DNA from: Pseudoalteromonas aurantia 208
GTDB taxonomy: Bacteria > Pseudomonadota > Gammaproteobacteria > Enterobacterales > Alteromonadaceae
Length of the DNA stretch: 64,000 nt
Direction: 5' to 3'
Assembly: GCF_014858725.1 (NCBI RefSeq)
Contig: NZ_AQGV01000012.1
Location: 1,922,001-1,986,000 of the forward strand
Below are positions 38,647 through 47,089 of the stretch, piece by piece. The notes beneath the pieces are model-generated. The model was not told the origin of the DNA and did not search any database. It saw only the letters and a list, made by a program, of their open reading frames with translations. Made by a program: the position numbers and the translations under genes. Numbering within the stretch: the first letter of the stretch is position 1; every line of letters begins with the position of its first letter.

Positions 38647-40503
38647 TTATTGATCTAGACCAAAGGCACTTGCGCCTAGGTCTGCACTGCTAACAATGTT
38701 TCTAAAGCCAGTGAATAACTCTCTACCAGTACCAAATGTTGCTTCTGGTTCACTCAATTGCAACTCTCGTGCTAAGAGCTCTTCGTCTGACACATGTACA
38801 AATAGCTCGCCTTCAGGGGCATTTAACGTCACCAAATCACCCTCATGAATTTTAGCAATAATACCGCCTTCAACCGCTTCAGGTGCTAAGTGAATGGCTG
38901 CAGGCACTTTACCTGATGCACCAGACATTCGACCATCAGTCACTATCGCAACCTTGTAGCCTTGATCTTGCAATGTTGCCATCACCGGCGTTAATTTATG
39001 AAGTTCAGGCATGCCCTTCGCTTTCGGACCTTGCTCTTTTATCACGGCGATAAAATCTTGGTTTAACTCGCCATCTGCATATGCTTGTTGTAATGCAGCT
39101 TGTGAACTGAATACCTTCGCTGGCGCAGTCACTGTTTGATGCTTTTCATCTACTGCTGATACTTTAATTACCGCTTTACCAATATTACCTGTCAGTAGTT
39201 GCAAACCACCTTGCGGACTGAATGGATTGCTTACAGGGCGCAGTACATCTTCATCGAGTGAATTCTCAGGACATGGCACCCACTTAACTTTGCTAGGTCC
39301 AGTACTGTTTGTCATAATTAAACTCGGATCGGCGGCAAGCATAGGCTCTTGCGTATAAGCATCAAGCCCTTCACCAACAATGGTTTTAACATCGCTGTGT
39401 AAGAAGCCACCATCACGTAGTTCACGCATTAAAAAGCCCATACCGCCAGCTGCTTGAAAGTGATTTACGTCTGCCGATCCATTCGGGTATATACGTGTAA
39501 GAAGAGGCACAACTTCAGATAAGTCGGCCATGTCTTTCCAGGTAATTTGCACACCGGCTGCACCAGCCATCGCAACCAAGTGAATAGCGTGGTTGGTAGA
39601 CCCACCAGTTGCTAATAAACCAATAAGACCATTAATAACGGTTTTCTCACTCACTACATCAGCTAAACAATTGGCATTTTTGCCATCAATAAGCTGTTCC
39701 AACATCTGCTCAACTGCATTACCAGTTAAGCCATCTCTAAGCTCTGTGTAAGGATTAATAAATGAGCTACCCGGTAAATGTAGGCCCATTATTTCCATTA
39801 ACATTTGGTTGGAGTTGGCCGTGCCGTAGAAAGTACAAGTACCTGCACTGTGATAAGAGGCGCTTTCCGCTTCGAGTAATTCTTCTCTGCTGACTAAGCC
39901 TTGTGCAAACTTTTGGCGAACGCGTGCTTTTTCTTTATTTGGGATACCCGACTGCATTGGGCCAGCTGGTAAGAAGTAAACTGGCAAGTGGCCAAATGAC
40001 AATGCACCAATCAAAAGGCCTGGGACAATTTTGTCACACACACCAAGGCAGAACACCCCGTCAAATACGTCATGTGATAATGCAACTGCGGTTGACATGG
40101 CAATCACATCTCGAGAAAACAATGACAATTCCATGCCATCACGGCCTTGGGTAACCCCATCACACATCGCCGGTACACACCCTGCAACTTGCGCTGTAGA
40201 ATCATACTTTTGGGCTATGTCTTTGATAATGTCAGGATAGTCCTTGTAAGGTACGTGGGCAGACAACATATCGTTATATGAATTGATTATGCCTAAGTTC
40301 GGTTGCTCGTCTACCTTTAGACGATCTTTATCTGAACTAGAACATGCAGCCATAACATGAGCAATGTTGCCACATCCTAGGCCTGAGCGTACGCGTGTTT
40401 GTTTTTTTGCTTGTTGTATGCGAGCTAGGTAGGCTTGACGCGTTGTTTTACTGCGTTCGATAACACGTTCTGTGACTTCTTTAATTCGAGGATGCAACAT
40501 CAT
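38647..40503 (-). CDS. edd: 6-phosphogluconate dehydratase
   Basis: The first enzyme specific to the Entner-Doudoroff pathway, making KDPG from 6-phosphogluconate with a [4Fe-4S] cluster. The 618 residues align with E. coli Edd throughout: [84 protein letters not shown] and [16 protein letters not shown]. Two adjacent ATGs (40503, 40500) are both possible. zwf and pgl are not next to it. Upstream are a TTGACA promoter, two identical 14-bp operators and a structured leader. Confidence 0.95.
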   Translation of the reverse strand: MMLHPRIKEVTERVIERSKTTRQAYLARIQQAKKQTRVRSGLGCGNIAHVMAACSSSDKDRLKVDEQPNLGIINSYNDMLSAHVPYKDYPDIIKDIAQKYDSTAQVAGCVPAMCDGVTQGRDGMELSLFSRDVIAMSTAVALSHDVFDGVFCLGVCDKIVPGLLIGALSFGHLPVYFLPAGPMQSGIPNKEKARVRQKFAQGLVSREELLEAESASYHSAGTCTFYGTANSNQMLMEIMGLHLPGSSFINPYTELRDGLTGNAVEQMLEQLIDGKNANCLADVVSEKTVINGLIGLLATGGSTNHAIHLVAMAGAAGVQITWKDMADLSEVVPLLTRIYPNGSADVNHFQAAGGMGFLMRELRDGGFLHSDVKTIVGEGLDAYTQEPMLAADPSLIMTNSTGPSKVKWVPCPENSLDEDVLRPVSNPFSPQGGLQLLTGNIGKAVIKVSAVDEKHQTVTAPAKVFSSQAALQQAYADGELNQDFIAVIKEQGPKAKGMPELHKLTPVMATLQDQGYKVAIVTDGRMSGASGKVPAAIHLAPEAVEGGIIAKIHEGDLVTLNAPEGELFVHVSDEELLARELQLSEPEATFGTGRELFTGFRNIVSSADLGASAFGLDQ

Positions 40504-40532
40504 AAAATTCGACTCGTCTCTATCGTTAGAGG

Positions 40533-40580
40533 AAAAAGGCTCAGCAGATTTAAAGACTCCACTTTAATACCGTACTGAGC
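40533..40580 (-). promoter_or_regulatory. Structured leader of edd with attenuator-like hairpin
   Basis: On the minus strand, within the inferred edd leader of about 140 nt, GCTCAG (40580-40575) pairs with CTGAGC (40544-40539). An inner stem TTAAAG/CTTTAA lies inside. The outer stem is followed at once by CTTTTTCC. This looks like an intrinsic terminator placed before the start codon, or another regulatory RNA fold. No ligand or leader peptide is evident. Confidence 0.4.
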
Positions 40581-40635
40581 TTCTTTTGATTTACCCGTTC
40601 AAAGGTACGCTATCAGGTTGTCTCTCACCTCAACC

Positions 40636-40649
40636 TGACACCGGTGTCA
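40636..40649. promoter_or_regulatory. Proximal LacI-type operator of edd
   Basis: TGACACCGGTGTCA is a perfect 14-bp palindrome with the central CG of LacI-family operators. It lies just downstream of the -10 element of the inferred edd promoter, where a bound repressor would block initiation or escape. Confidence 0.75.
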
Positions 40650-40653
40650 CTGT

Positions 40654-40683
40654 ATTAAGCCACGCTTATGACACCGGTGTCAA
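40654..40683 (-). promoter_or_regulatory. edd-eda-gap promoter
   Basis: On the minus strand a perfect TTGACA (40683-40678) and CTTAAT (40659-40654) are 18 bp apart. The -35 box overlaps the distal operator. The expected transcript start is about 145 bp before the edd start codon. Confidence 0.65.
40669..40682. promoter_or_regulatory. Distal LacI-type operator of edd
   Basis: A second exact copy of TGACACCGGTGTCA. It is centred 33 bp from the first, about three helical turns, so both sites face the same side of the DNA. It overlaps the -35 hexamer. No LacI-family gene is in the window, so the regulator is encoded elsewhere. Confidence 0.75.
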
Positions 40684-41589
40684 CCTTTAACCTTAAATTT
40701 AGATTAAAAAATTAAAATGACCAAATAATGACCGCCAATAAATTATTGGCCAATATGAATAAGAAATGGAGAAGTAAAAAATAAACTAATTAGCAATGAG
40801 TAACTTAAAAAACTCACTCGTAAACGAAGATTTACTAACGCGCCTATTTTACAATGTGTGACTTGCTGAGTACTTAAAGAAGGAGCAATATACCTATCAT
40901 AAGCACTCGCTCACTAGGGATCAAGACTATAAACAAGCAGGTATATTCACATCTATTTTTGTTCTCTTTGAGCATGCTTTTATCGCGACGCTTAATATGT
41001 GGCCTAGTAATCTAAGCGAATATTAAGCAACAAAGAAAAAGGGGGCTCAAAAGAACCGGTAGGCAGCGCTTGATTGGCTTTTCTACTATGTTATCGGCTG
41101 ACTCACATGGAATAACCATGCTACGTAGCCTCTACCTTGTATAAAATCCAATCAAACGGCTGTAAAAATGAACCTGAAAGATCAACAGCCGCTAAACTTA
41201 CCATAAAAAATTTCAACCAACTCATCGCCCTCCTAGCCAATCGCTTTCATTACAGCAGAAGGTCTAAATCACATCTCTTTTTTGTCGCGCTGACGCAGGT
41301 CATTGCCTATGCCAAAAACAGCACAAACACACCTAAATAGCGCCTATATAAACAAAAACCTCGCCGACCCAATAGCCAGCTAAGACTCGACCTTTTAAGC
41401 TCTCATCTCACCTTTAGTCGTACTGACGCAGGTCATTGTCTATTTCACACCCAATAGCAAATTACTCCCATAAACACACTTCTTCGAACGAGTCGCTTTC
41501 TCGAAATAGATCAATTAGGCAGGCCCCGCACTTCCTTATCCTGACAGAAACAGATCTAAACCCCACATCACTTTGCGCTTATAAGCACC
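40684..41589. repeat. Gene-poor stretch of about 0.9 kb upstream of edd, with direct repeats
   Basis: No convincing gene. Short open frames at 41137-41340 and 41436-41648 lack ribosome-binding sites and protein-like composition. Two imperfect direct repeats of about 40 bp are present at roughly 41271-41311 and 41403-41442, sharing CTGACGCAGGTCATTG exactly. A perfect inverted repeat CCAATAA-A-TTATTGG lies at 40735-40749. The stretch may hold a degenerate mobile sequence or a small RNA; nothing more can be said. Confidence 0.5.
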
Positions 41590-41620
41590 AAAAACAAAAA
41601 AGCGCCTTATCGGCGCTTTC
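41590..41620 (-). terminator. Terminator of the DUF342 gene
   Basis: On the minus strand AAGCGCC, GATAA and GGCGCTT are followed by TTTTGTTTTT, about 45 bp beyond the DUF342 stop. Confidence 0.85.
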
Positions 41621-41662
41621 TTTCATACATACTCTAGACTTAATTTAACGTTTAAGTGCTAT

Positions 41663-43294
41663 TTAAGTACTAAAGTGCTGCGTGATTTTTCCTTCGTCGA
41701 GCTTGACCATGTTGGGTGGGTAAATACGGGTAAATTGCTTGCTATCAACGGCAATCGTTAGCTCTATGCCGGGGTGCATAAGTTCATTGATCTTTATGCG
41801 ACTGGTTTTTACAAGACGTGCTAATTTTTGCTGTACTAACCGCATATTGCGCTGATTACGCTTGTAATGCTGATTCAATTGCTGTTCGCTCATTTCTAAC
41901 TTTTTCAGAAATGCATCTCTTTTAGCCGTTTTCGGCGACTTATTGGCCTTAATTTTAGCTCGGGTTATTTCAACTACTTTATCTGACAAACGTTTTTCAA
42001 ACGTCTTAAACTCTTCTTGTTTTTCTTTTAATTCATGCCAGTTTTGGGCAATTGAAATACGTGTTCGGGTCCCTGAAGGCGCACCTAATTCACCTGTTTC
42101 AATTCTAAGTGCATTTAAAACGTTACCGCCAATGAGCTTACCGCGTGGTTTTTCACCTTTACCAATGCGTATTAAACGTCGAGACATTAAATCACAGTGC
42201 AATACTTGGCGATCAACCAATAAATCCTGACTTGTTTCGATATGGCAATACTGAGCATAACCAACCGACACTGTACGTGAAGCCTTAATATGACAAGAGA
42301 AATCTTCCCCTTCACTGCGCTTTCTGCCAATTGCACCTTGCATAATGGTAATGGCACTCGCACTTTCAAGTATTGATGACTCAACGAACCCTATAACCGT
42401 GATGTCGCCGGTCGCTTTTACACGCATACCATCTTTTACATCACCGCTGACAATAACACTGCCATCAAATTCAACGTGGCCAGTGGTCACATCAACACAG
42501 TCGTAACACAATACATCATCTACACGCATACCTCTTGGCACAGCAACAGGCACACCTTTGGCATCAGCAATCAATACGTTGGGGTCTTTAGGGTGAAGTT
42601 TGGTGCCTTCCATAACTTGTAATTCAAAATCGCGACCTGGCTTAGGATCCAAATCATCCCCAAATACCGTATATCCTTTTTCACCAGGGGTTGCCGGAAC
42701 GCGTTTCATCAAGGGGCTGCCAGGGCTAACTGTAATAATGGCCCCTAAGTCCCGCATGTCTACTTTGCCGCCGTCTTTTGTTTGCGGGCTCAACACTCTG
42801 TCTTGCGCTGTCATACACAAACGCACAAAACGCGCATCGGTACCATCTTTTGCACGCACACCATGGGCAACTATTTCTTCGTACACCATACCTGCTGGCT
42901 GTTCAAACTGTTGCCCTAAGAATTGCTCCAACACATCTTGATTAATACCCCGCTTAACACCAGCATCTGCCAACGCTTTCGCAGCCCTATCAACCGAGAC
43001 CATTTTACCACCACAAGCAACCGTGATCCGAGCTTCCGCCACCATATTGGCATCGTCAACACGAATTGCGATTGACGCATCAATCGCTTTAGCAACAGCT
43101 AATGAATCTTGATCGCCTATTTCTGTAGCAGAAAACAGCTTACCTATATTAGCATGAATTATTTCACAATCTGCATGTTCAGATTGCTCCAATAACTCAA
43201 CTAATTGAGAGGCACTCGCCGGAAAACCCGACTCAACAGGATGAGACAACAAATAGACATAGCCTAAGTCTTCATCAAAACGAAACAACGACAT
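41663..43294 (-). CDS. DUF342 (FapA) domain protein
   Basis: I start at the ATG at 43294 (MSLFRFDEDLGYVYL), because the frame upstream to 43357 is basic and hydrophobic and unlike the family. The 543-residue protein has the FapA layout. The N-terminal part lies at residues 1-170. Then come a right-handed beta-helix of polymer-forming type (GHVEFDGSVIVSGDVKDGMRVKA, VIGFVESSILESASAI) and a long charged coiled coil at about 400-500 (WHELKEKQEEFKTFEKRL). DUF342 proteins occur in many bacteria. In Vibrio one has been linked to membrane-protein localisation and polar functions; the role here is unknown. Confidence 0.85.
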   Translation of the reverse strand: MSLFRFDEDLGYVYLLSHPVESGFPASASQLVELLEQSEHADCEIIHANIGKLFSATEIGDQDSLAVAKAIDASIAIRVDDANMVAEARITVACGGKMVSVDRAAKALADAGVKRGINQDVLEQFLGQQFEQPAGMVYEEIVAHGVRAKDGTDARFVRLCMTAQDRVLSPQTKDGGKVDMRDLGAIITVSPGSPLMKRVPATPGEKGYTVFGDDLDPKPGRDFELQVMEGTKLHPKDPNVLIADAKGVPVAVPRGMRVDDVLCYDCVDVTTGHVEFDGSVIVSGDVKDGMRVKATGDITVIGFVESSILESASAITIMQGAIGRKRSEGEDFSCHIKASRTVSVGYAQYCHIETSQDLLVDRQVLHCDLMSRRLIRIGKGEKPRGKLIGGNVLNALRIETGELGAPSGTRTRISIAQNWHELKEKQEEFKTFEKRLSDKVVEITRAKIKANKSPKTAKRDAFLKKLEMSEQQLNQHYKRNQRNMRLVQQKLARLVKTSRIKINELMHPGIELTIAVDSKQFTRIYPPNMVKLDEGKITQHFST

Positions 43295-43500
43295 GAACTT
43301 TTTCCCAAAGTATGTGCATAGAATTCTTATTCTTATCATGCAAAGCAACAGCTCCATTTGAGCACAATGGACCCATAATGTTAAGCAGTAACTGTTACGA
43401 ATTGCTACAAATTATGAATGATTGTAAATGCGACTTACGAATAACTTGCACATAAATTCGCCAACCAGTTCATATTAAATAAGTTATCGGCAAAAGTAGC

Positions 43501-43530
43501 TTGAGCTTGAGCATTACTTTCCGCTATACT
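43501..43530 (+). promoter_or_regulatory. ssrA promoter
   Basis: TTGAGC (43501-43506) and TATACT (43525-43530) are 18 bp apart, ending 28 bp before the mature tmRNA 5' end. This is suitable for a stable RNA gene with a short processed leader. Confidence 0.65.
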
Positions 43531-43558
43531 GGCGTTCTTCACTGAATGAACATATTCA

Positions 43559-43915
43559 GGGGCTGATTAGGATTCGACGGGATTCCAGAAGCCTAAGGTG
43601 CATGTCGAGGTGCGGCTGGCCTCGTAAAAAAGCCGCAATTAATGTAATCGCAAACGACGATAACTACTCTCTAGCGGCTTAATAGCCCGCTAGCACTCCT
43701 CCATGAAATTCTTGTGGTTCTGGTTCTGGAGTGTCACCCAACACAAGATCGCTACGGAAACCCTGGCCGGGGTTGAAGGGCTAAAACCAAGCGGCCTCGC
43801 CTTTACTTATCGTGTACGTCCGAGATTTAAAGGTTAACCAAAAGACGATACTAAACATGTAGGACCGAAGGTCGACGCTTTCCGGACGGGGGTTCAAATC
43901 CCCCCAGCTCCACCA
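43559..43915 (+). ncRNA. ssrA: Transfer-messenger RNA
   Basis: A 357-nt tmRNA in one piece. The 5' end GGGGCTGATTAGGATTCGAC and the 3' end GTTCAAATCCCCCCAGCTCC plus CACCA form the tRNA-like acceptor and T arm, and the encoded CCA is present. The tag reading frame starts at the resume codon GCA at 43650 and reads ANDDNYSLAA, then TAA at 43680. The GGACGG/TTCAAAT region and the pseudoknot segments between look complete. It works with SmpB, encoded at 28.5 kb, to rescue stalled ribosomes. No repeated copy of its 3' end is found downstream, so there is no sign of an intact island integrated here. Confidence 0.97.
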
Positions 43916-43935
43916 CTTTAAAGTGTTATAAAACA

Positions 43936-43969
43936 GCCTGTTAGAGAGAAATCTTTAACAGGCTTTTTT
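43936..43969 (+). terminator. Terminator of ssrA
   Basis: GCCTGTTA (43936-43943) and TAACAGGC (43956-43963) form an 8-bp stem followed by six T. Confidence 0.9.
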
Positions 43970-44397
43970 GTGTCTGCTATTTCTATTACAAATCACAATA
44001 TGCTAAGTTTAATCAACGCACACTTCCCCTCTAAAGTTAGGGTGATACACATAATCGAGTTCAGCAATTTAGGTATCTCCCAAAGTCAATTTTGAATGCA
44101 TTGAAACATAAAGCTAAAAGAGGAAGTGTGCGGCAATAAACCGCCTAAAATTTCAACTACGGGCAAGCTTTTGGCAAACGCCTCCCCACCTTTATTGCCA
44201 CCATAAAGTCATCCAAGTAAACCACTTTCTACGCGCTGTTATCATATTTAATTTAATTAAATCAGATGGATAGTTAGTTTTTTATGCGACAACAATTTAA
44301 AGGGGTACACGTAATTTTACATTTAAACAACAAAAGGTGTACAACTGGAACGGCTATTGCTTATTAAAATAGAGATAAGTCAATTTAAGGATATGAA
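43970..44397. other. Gene-free stretch after ssrA with an 11-bp inverted repeat
   Basis: About 430 bp hold no open frame of note. CGCACACTTCC at 44017-44027 and GGAAGTGTGCG at 44122-44132 are perfect inverted repeats 94 bp apart. They might bound a very small element or form a long-range hairpin. AAGGATATGAAATG at the right end is the ribosome-binding site of the next gene. Confidence 0.4.
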
Positions 44398-44850
44398 ATG
44401 ATTAACCCTATCGGCATTACAAATTACCAGTCAGTCTCTGCGACACAATCAAGTCAATATGTGCAAAAGCATACTGCATCTGAGATGAACGATAGCCACG
44501 CTGAGTCTGCTAATTCATTGAGTTTCCCTGATAGAACACATGACTTCACAAACATGACACTTGAAGAGCAATCTAAAGCGGCTCAAGACCTTTATGATCA
44601 AGGGGTTATTTCAATGGGCGAGCATGCTTTCATGACCGGGAAATATGGTTTAATCGAGCATGATGGTCAATTGGGTGGAACGACGCTTGCACAAGCAAAG
44701 AGTGAAAAAATCAATGTGATTGACACCATGAAAGACAACCTTGCCGCCGTTAAAAGTCAGGCTGGTGGCGATTCTGAAGTGGTAAAAAACTATCATTCCC
44801 TGATACGAAAGCTAGAAGTATATCAATTTGGATTGAATGCGAGCGCTTAA
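44398..44850 (+). CDS. Hypothetical 150-residue protein
   Basis: Not recognised. The start ATG follows a good AAGGA site. The protein is hydrophilic, with no signal peptide or membrane segment. Residues 1-45 are rich in Ser, Gln and Thr (NYQSVSATQSSQYVQKHT) and likely disordered. The middle part has FTNMTLEEQSKAAQDLYDQG and ISMGEHAFMTGKYGLIEHDG. The last 60 residues look helical (IDTMKDNLAAVKSQ, KNYHSLIRKLEVYQFG). The composition recalls small cytosolic proteins that resemble flagellar or secreted structural proteins at their N-terminus, but this is only an impression. Confidence 0.65.
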   Translation: MINPIGITNYQSVSATQSSQYVQKHTASEMNDSHAESANSLSFPDRTHDFTNMTLEEQSKAAQDLYDQGVISMGEHAFMTGKYGLIEHDGQLGGTTLAQAKSEKINVIDTMKDNLAAVKSQAGGDSEVVKNYHSLIRKLEVYQFGLNASA

Positions 44851-44887
44851 CTGCTCACATTCAATTTTCTGCTTTTAAAAAGCCATA

Positions 44888-45448
44888 TTAACGAATAAAT
44901 AAACGATCACTTTCCTGATTGTATGGAAAGTTAATCGAAGTCCCGTTGTATGTCGCATTACCGCTCGTAAAGTCTGTCATAGGGTTTTTCCAATAATTTA
45001 TCCACCCAATGACCGTATTGCCTGAATCTTTAACTGGCTCCGAGGTTTCTAATTTTAGTGTTGTACCATTGATTTGAAAGCGTCGCGACGAAGGTTGAGC
45101 ATAGCCATATTCAAGGGTTAATGCATAAAACTGACCGCCATGATCCTGGTTTGTAGAAAAAGCATTTTGGTCAACGTAATCCCATTTACGGTACAGTGCA
45201 GAATAAACACCGCGGATCTCCAAATAAGTAATTTTTGGCGCTGGTGCAAGTGGCACTATTTCACCATTTTTACCCAATGACTCTACATAAAGCTGATAAT
45301 TAGCATGATTTTCCCTTATCTCATGTTTTAGTAAATCAACATATTCTTGAAGTTCATAATCATGTTGCAAATTTTCTATACTTGGCAACTCATTGGCAAT
45401 CGCAGATCCTGCGCTACACAGTGTTAATGCACAAATTAACTTGTTCAT
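44888..45448 (-). CDS. Hypothetical exported protein
   Basis: Not recognised. The 186-residue protein has a signal peptide (MNKLICALTLCSAGSAIA) with likely cleavage before NELPS, and a ribosome-binding site AAGGAAAAGG upstream. The mature part starts with a helical charged stretch (DLLKHEIRENHANYQLYVESLG). It continues with beta-rich, aromatic sequence (YLEIRGVYSALYRKWDYV, GQFYALTLEYGYA, VIGWINYWKNP). No cysteine motif or catalytic pattern is visible. It is predicted to be periplasmic or secreted. It converges with the preceding hypothetical gene, 37 bp apart. Confidence 0.65.
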   Translation of the reverse strand: MNKLICALTLCSAGSAIANELPSIENLQHDYELQEYVDLLKHEIRENHANYQLYVESLGKNGEIVPLAPAPKITYLEIRGVYSALYRKWDYVDQNAFSTNQDHGGQFYALTLEYGYAQPSSRRFQINGTTLKLETSEPVKDSGNTVIGWINYWKNPMTDFTSGNATYNGTSINFPYNQESDRLFIR

Positions 45449-46020
45449 AACCTTTTCCTTTTGTTTAATGAATGTTTATAGAAACCTCCTTAACTATAAG
45501 TTACCCCCAACAGTCGATGTATTAGACTTTAATGTAATGTGGCCTACTATCCGAAATTCTACTGTTTTCCACAAACGGCCCATTTTGACTACCGCCATTA
45601 TTTAAATAGGTTCAAAAATGAAGAAGCCCAATCGCGGCTGCTTAGTAATGATTTATTATTCTCGCACTAGATCTTGGTACATCACTCATCTCTAAATAGG
45701 CCACGATTGCTCAAGTGGGGGGTCTTGTCGGAGTTCCCGTCGAAAAGTGCACGATGCTTTGTTGCTTATTGGACGTGCAAAGGTAGAAAAAGATATTGGG
45801 GCTAGCTAAGAGTCAGAATAATAAAGTCAGTGTGAATCATGTAAACTATACAAATAACAGAATTATTGACATGGTCGAGCTAAGCGGAACAGCACGGCGA
45901 TTGTCTCTATACAAGTGAGTAGGTGCGCTTTCCCTGAGCCGTAACATGAAATAAACGTGCTCTTCCCACACTAAAGTCAGCTGTTAAAATTTTAAAACGT
46001 TACCATTTAATGGTCTTATT
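45449..46020. other. Gene-free stretch of about 570 bp, possible gene remnants
   Basis: No intact gene. Between 45705 and 45810 two adjacent frames on the plus strand give coding-like peptides: ATIAQVGGLVGVPVEK in one, and KVHDALLLIGRAKVEKDIGAS shortly after in the next. This would fit a frameshifted gene fragment. I cannot name the family. The rest shows no clear structure. Confidence 0.3.
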
Positions 46021-46902
46021 TCATTCTGCAATCTGTTTTATCTGAGTAATTAACCATTTATAGAGCGGGTCATGTGTCACTTTAGGGTGCCAAGCAATAA
46101 CCGCATCAAAACCTGGCGGATATTGTGTGAGTTTAATTTCTCTAAGTCGGCTATCAGGCAACATTCTACTGGGAATAAACGCGATAACATTTGACTTGTA
46201 CACGTATTCACACAACATGGTAAACGAGGGTATTGAAGCAACAATGTTTCTATTCACGTGATGACGCTTAAACCAATCAGTTGAGGAGCCTCTTAAGTTG
46301 GGTCGTGATGGCGACACAATGACGTGTTCATACTGATTTAAGTCGGTAATGTGAGCGAGGGTTATTGGCGTGTTAGCCGCGCTCGATACCAGTATATATT
46401 GCTCATTAAAAAGCGTCTCACAAGGCAAATTATCAGACAAAAACTCAGGGATCGTGATGGCTAAGTCAACATCACCCGCTGTTAATGATTGTGTTAAAGT
46501 TTCAATTTCTAACTCTGTAATGATCAGTTTTATCCCTGGTGCTACTCGCCTAATATGGCTAAATAGCGCTGTGGTGATCACTTGCTGCGCATAATCTGTG
46601 GCTGAAATGACAATCGCTTTATTGACATTTTTGGCGTTAAATTCTTCAGGTTGAACGCTGTCTTCTAATGCTTTAACAATGTCTTTCAACATCAATCCTA
46701 GCTTTATTGCTTTCGGAGTAGGTGCCACACCATGCCCATGCCGCACGAACAATGTATCTTGGAAAATATCTCGCAATATTTTTAGCTGTATGCTCACCGC
46801 TTGTTGACTCACGTTGAGTGATTCTGCGACTCTACTGATACTCTTTTTATCAAGTAACAGTAGCAATAACCGCATTTGTCTCACATCCAACTTTTCTAAC
46901 AT
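46021..46902 (-). CDS. LysR-family transcriptional regulator
   Basis: A 293-residue regulator. Its helix-turn-helix is at about residues 18-37 (KSISRVAESLNVSQQAVSIQ), followed by LKILRDIFQDTLFVRHGHGV. The effector-binding domain is typical (ISATDYAQQVITTALFSHI, LTAGDVDLAITIPEFLSDN). The subgroup resembles regulators of catabolic or stress functions of the NodD/LeuO type. It is divergent from the dehydrogenase gene, with 187 bp between the starts, so it most likely controls that gene. The inducer is unknown. Confidence 0.9.
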   Translation of the reverse strand: MLEKLDVRQMRLLLLLLDKKSISRVAESLNVSQQAVSIQLKILRDIFQDTLFVRHGHGVAPTPKAIKLGLMLKDIVKALEDSVQPEEFNAKNVNKAIVISATDYAQQVITTALFSHIRRVAPGIKLIITELEIETLTQSLTAGDVDLAITIPEFLSDNLPCETLFNEQYILVSSAANTPITLAHITDLNQYEHVIVSPSRPNLRGSSTDWFKRHHVNRNIVASIPSFTMLCEYVYKSNVIAFIPSRMLPDSRLREIKLTQYPPGFDAVIAWHPKVTHDPLYKWLITQIKQIAE

Positions 46903-46950
46903 ATTACCAATTCCCCGTTACTCGCTACTCGGCACATAACAATCATTTAC

Positions 46951-46965
46951 TTGTATATAATACAA
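46951..46965. promoter_or_regulatory. Palindrome between the LysR and dehydrogenase genes
   Basis: TTGTAT-ATA-ATACAA is a perfect inverted repeat that also contains a TATAAT hexamer. Its position 49 bp upstream of the regulator start suits a LysR operator that overlaps a promoter. Confidence 0.5.
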
Positions 46966-47089
46966 CATACACAACATATCACTAGTATCAATATTTATCT
47001 AAAATGAGCGCCATCTTGTTAGAACACCATCCGTTCTAGCCAATAACCATTTCCGTATTTATCAAATACAACTTTTGTAGGAAACTTTA

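Noticed and set aside
41137-41648. Two short plus-strand frames (67 and 70 codons)
   Set aside because: No ribosome-binding sites and no protein-like pattern. They cover the direct repeats and, for the second, the terminator.
43559-46020. A genomic island integrated at ssrA
   Set aside because: No integrase gene and no second copy of the tmRNA 3' end were found downstream.
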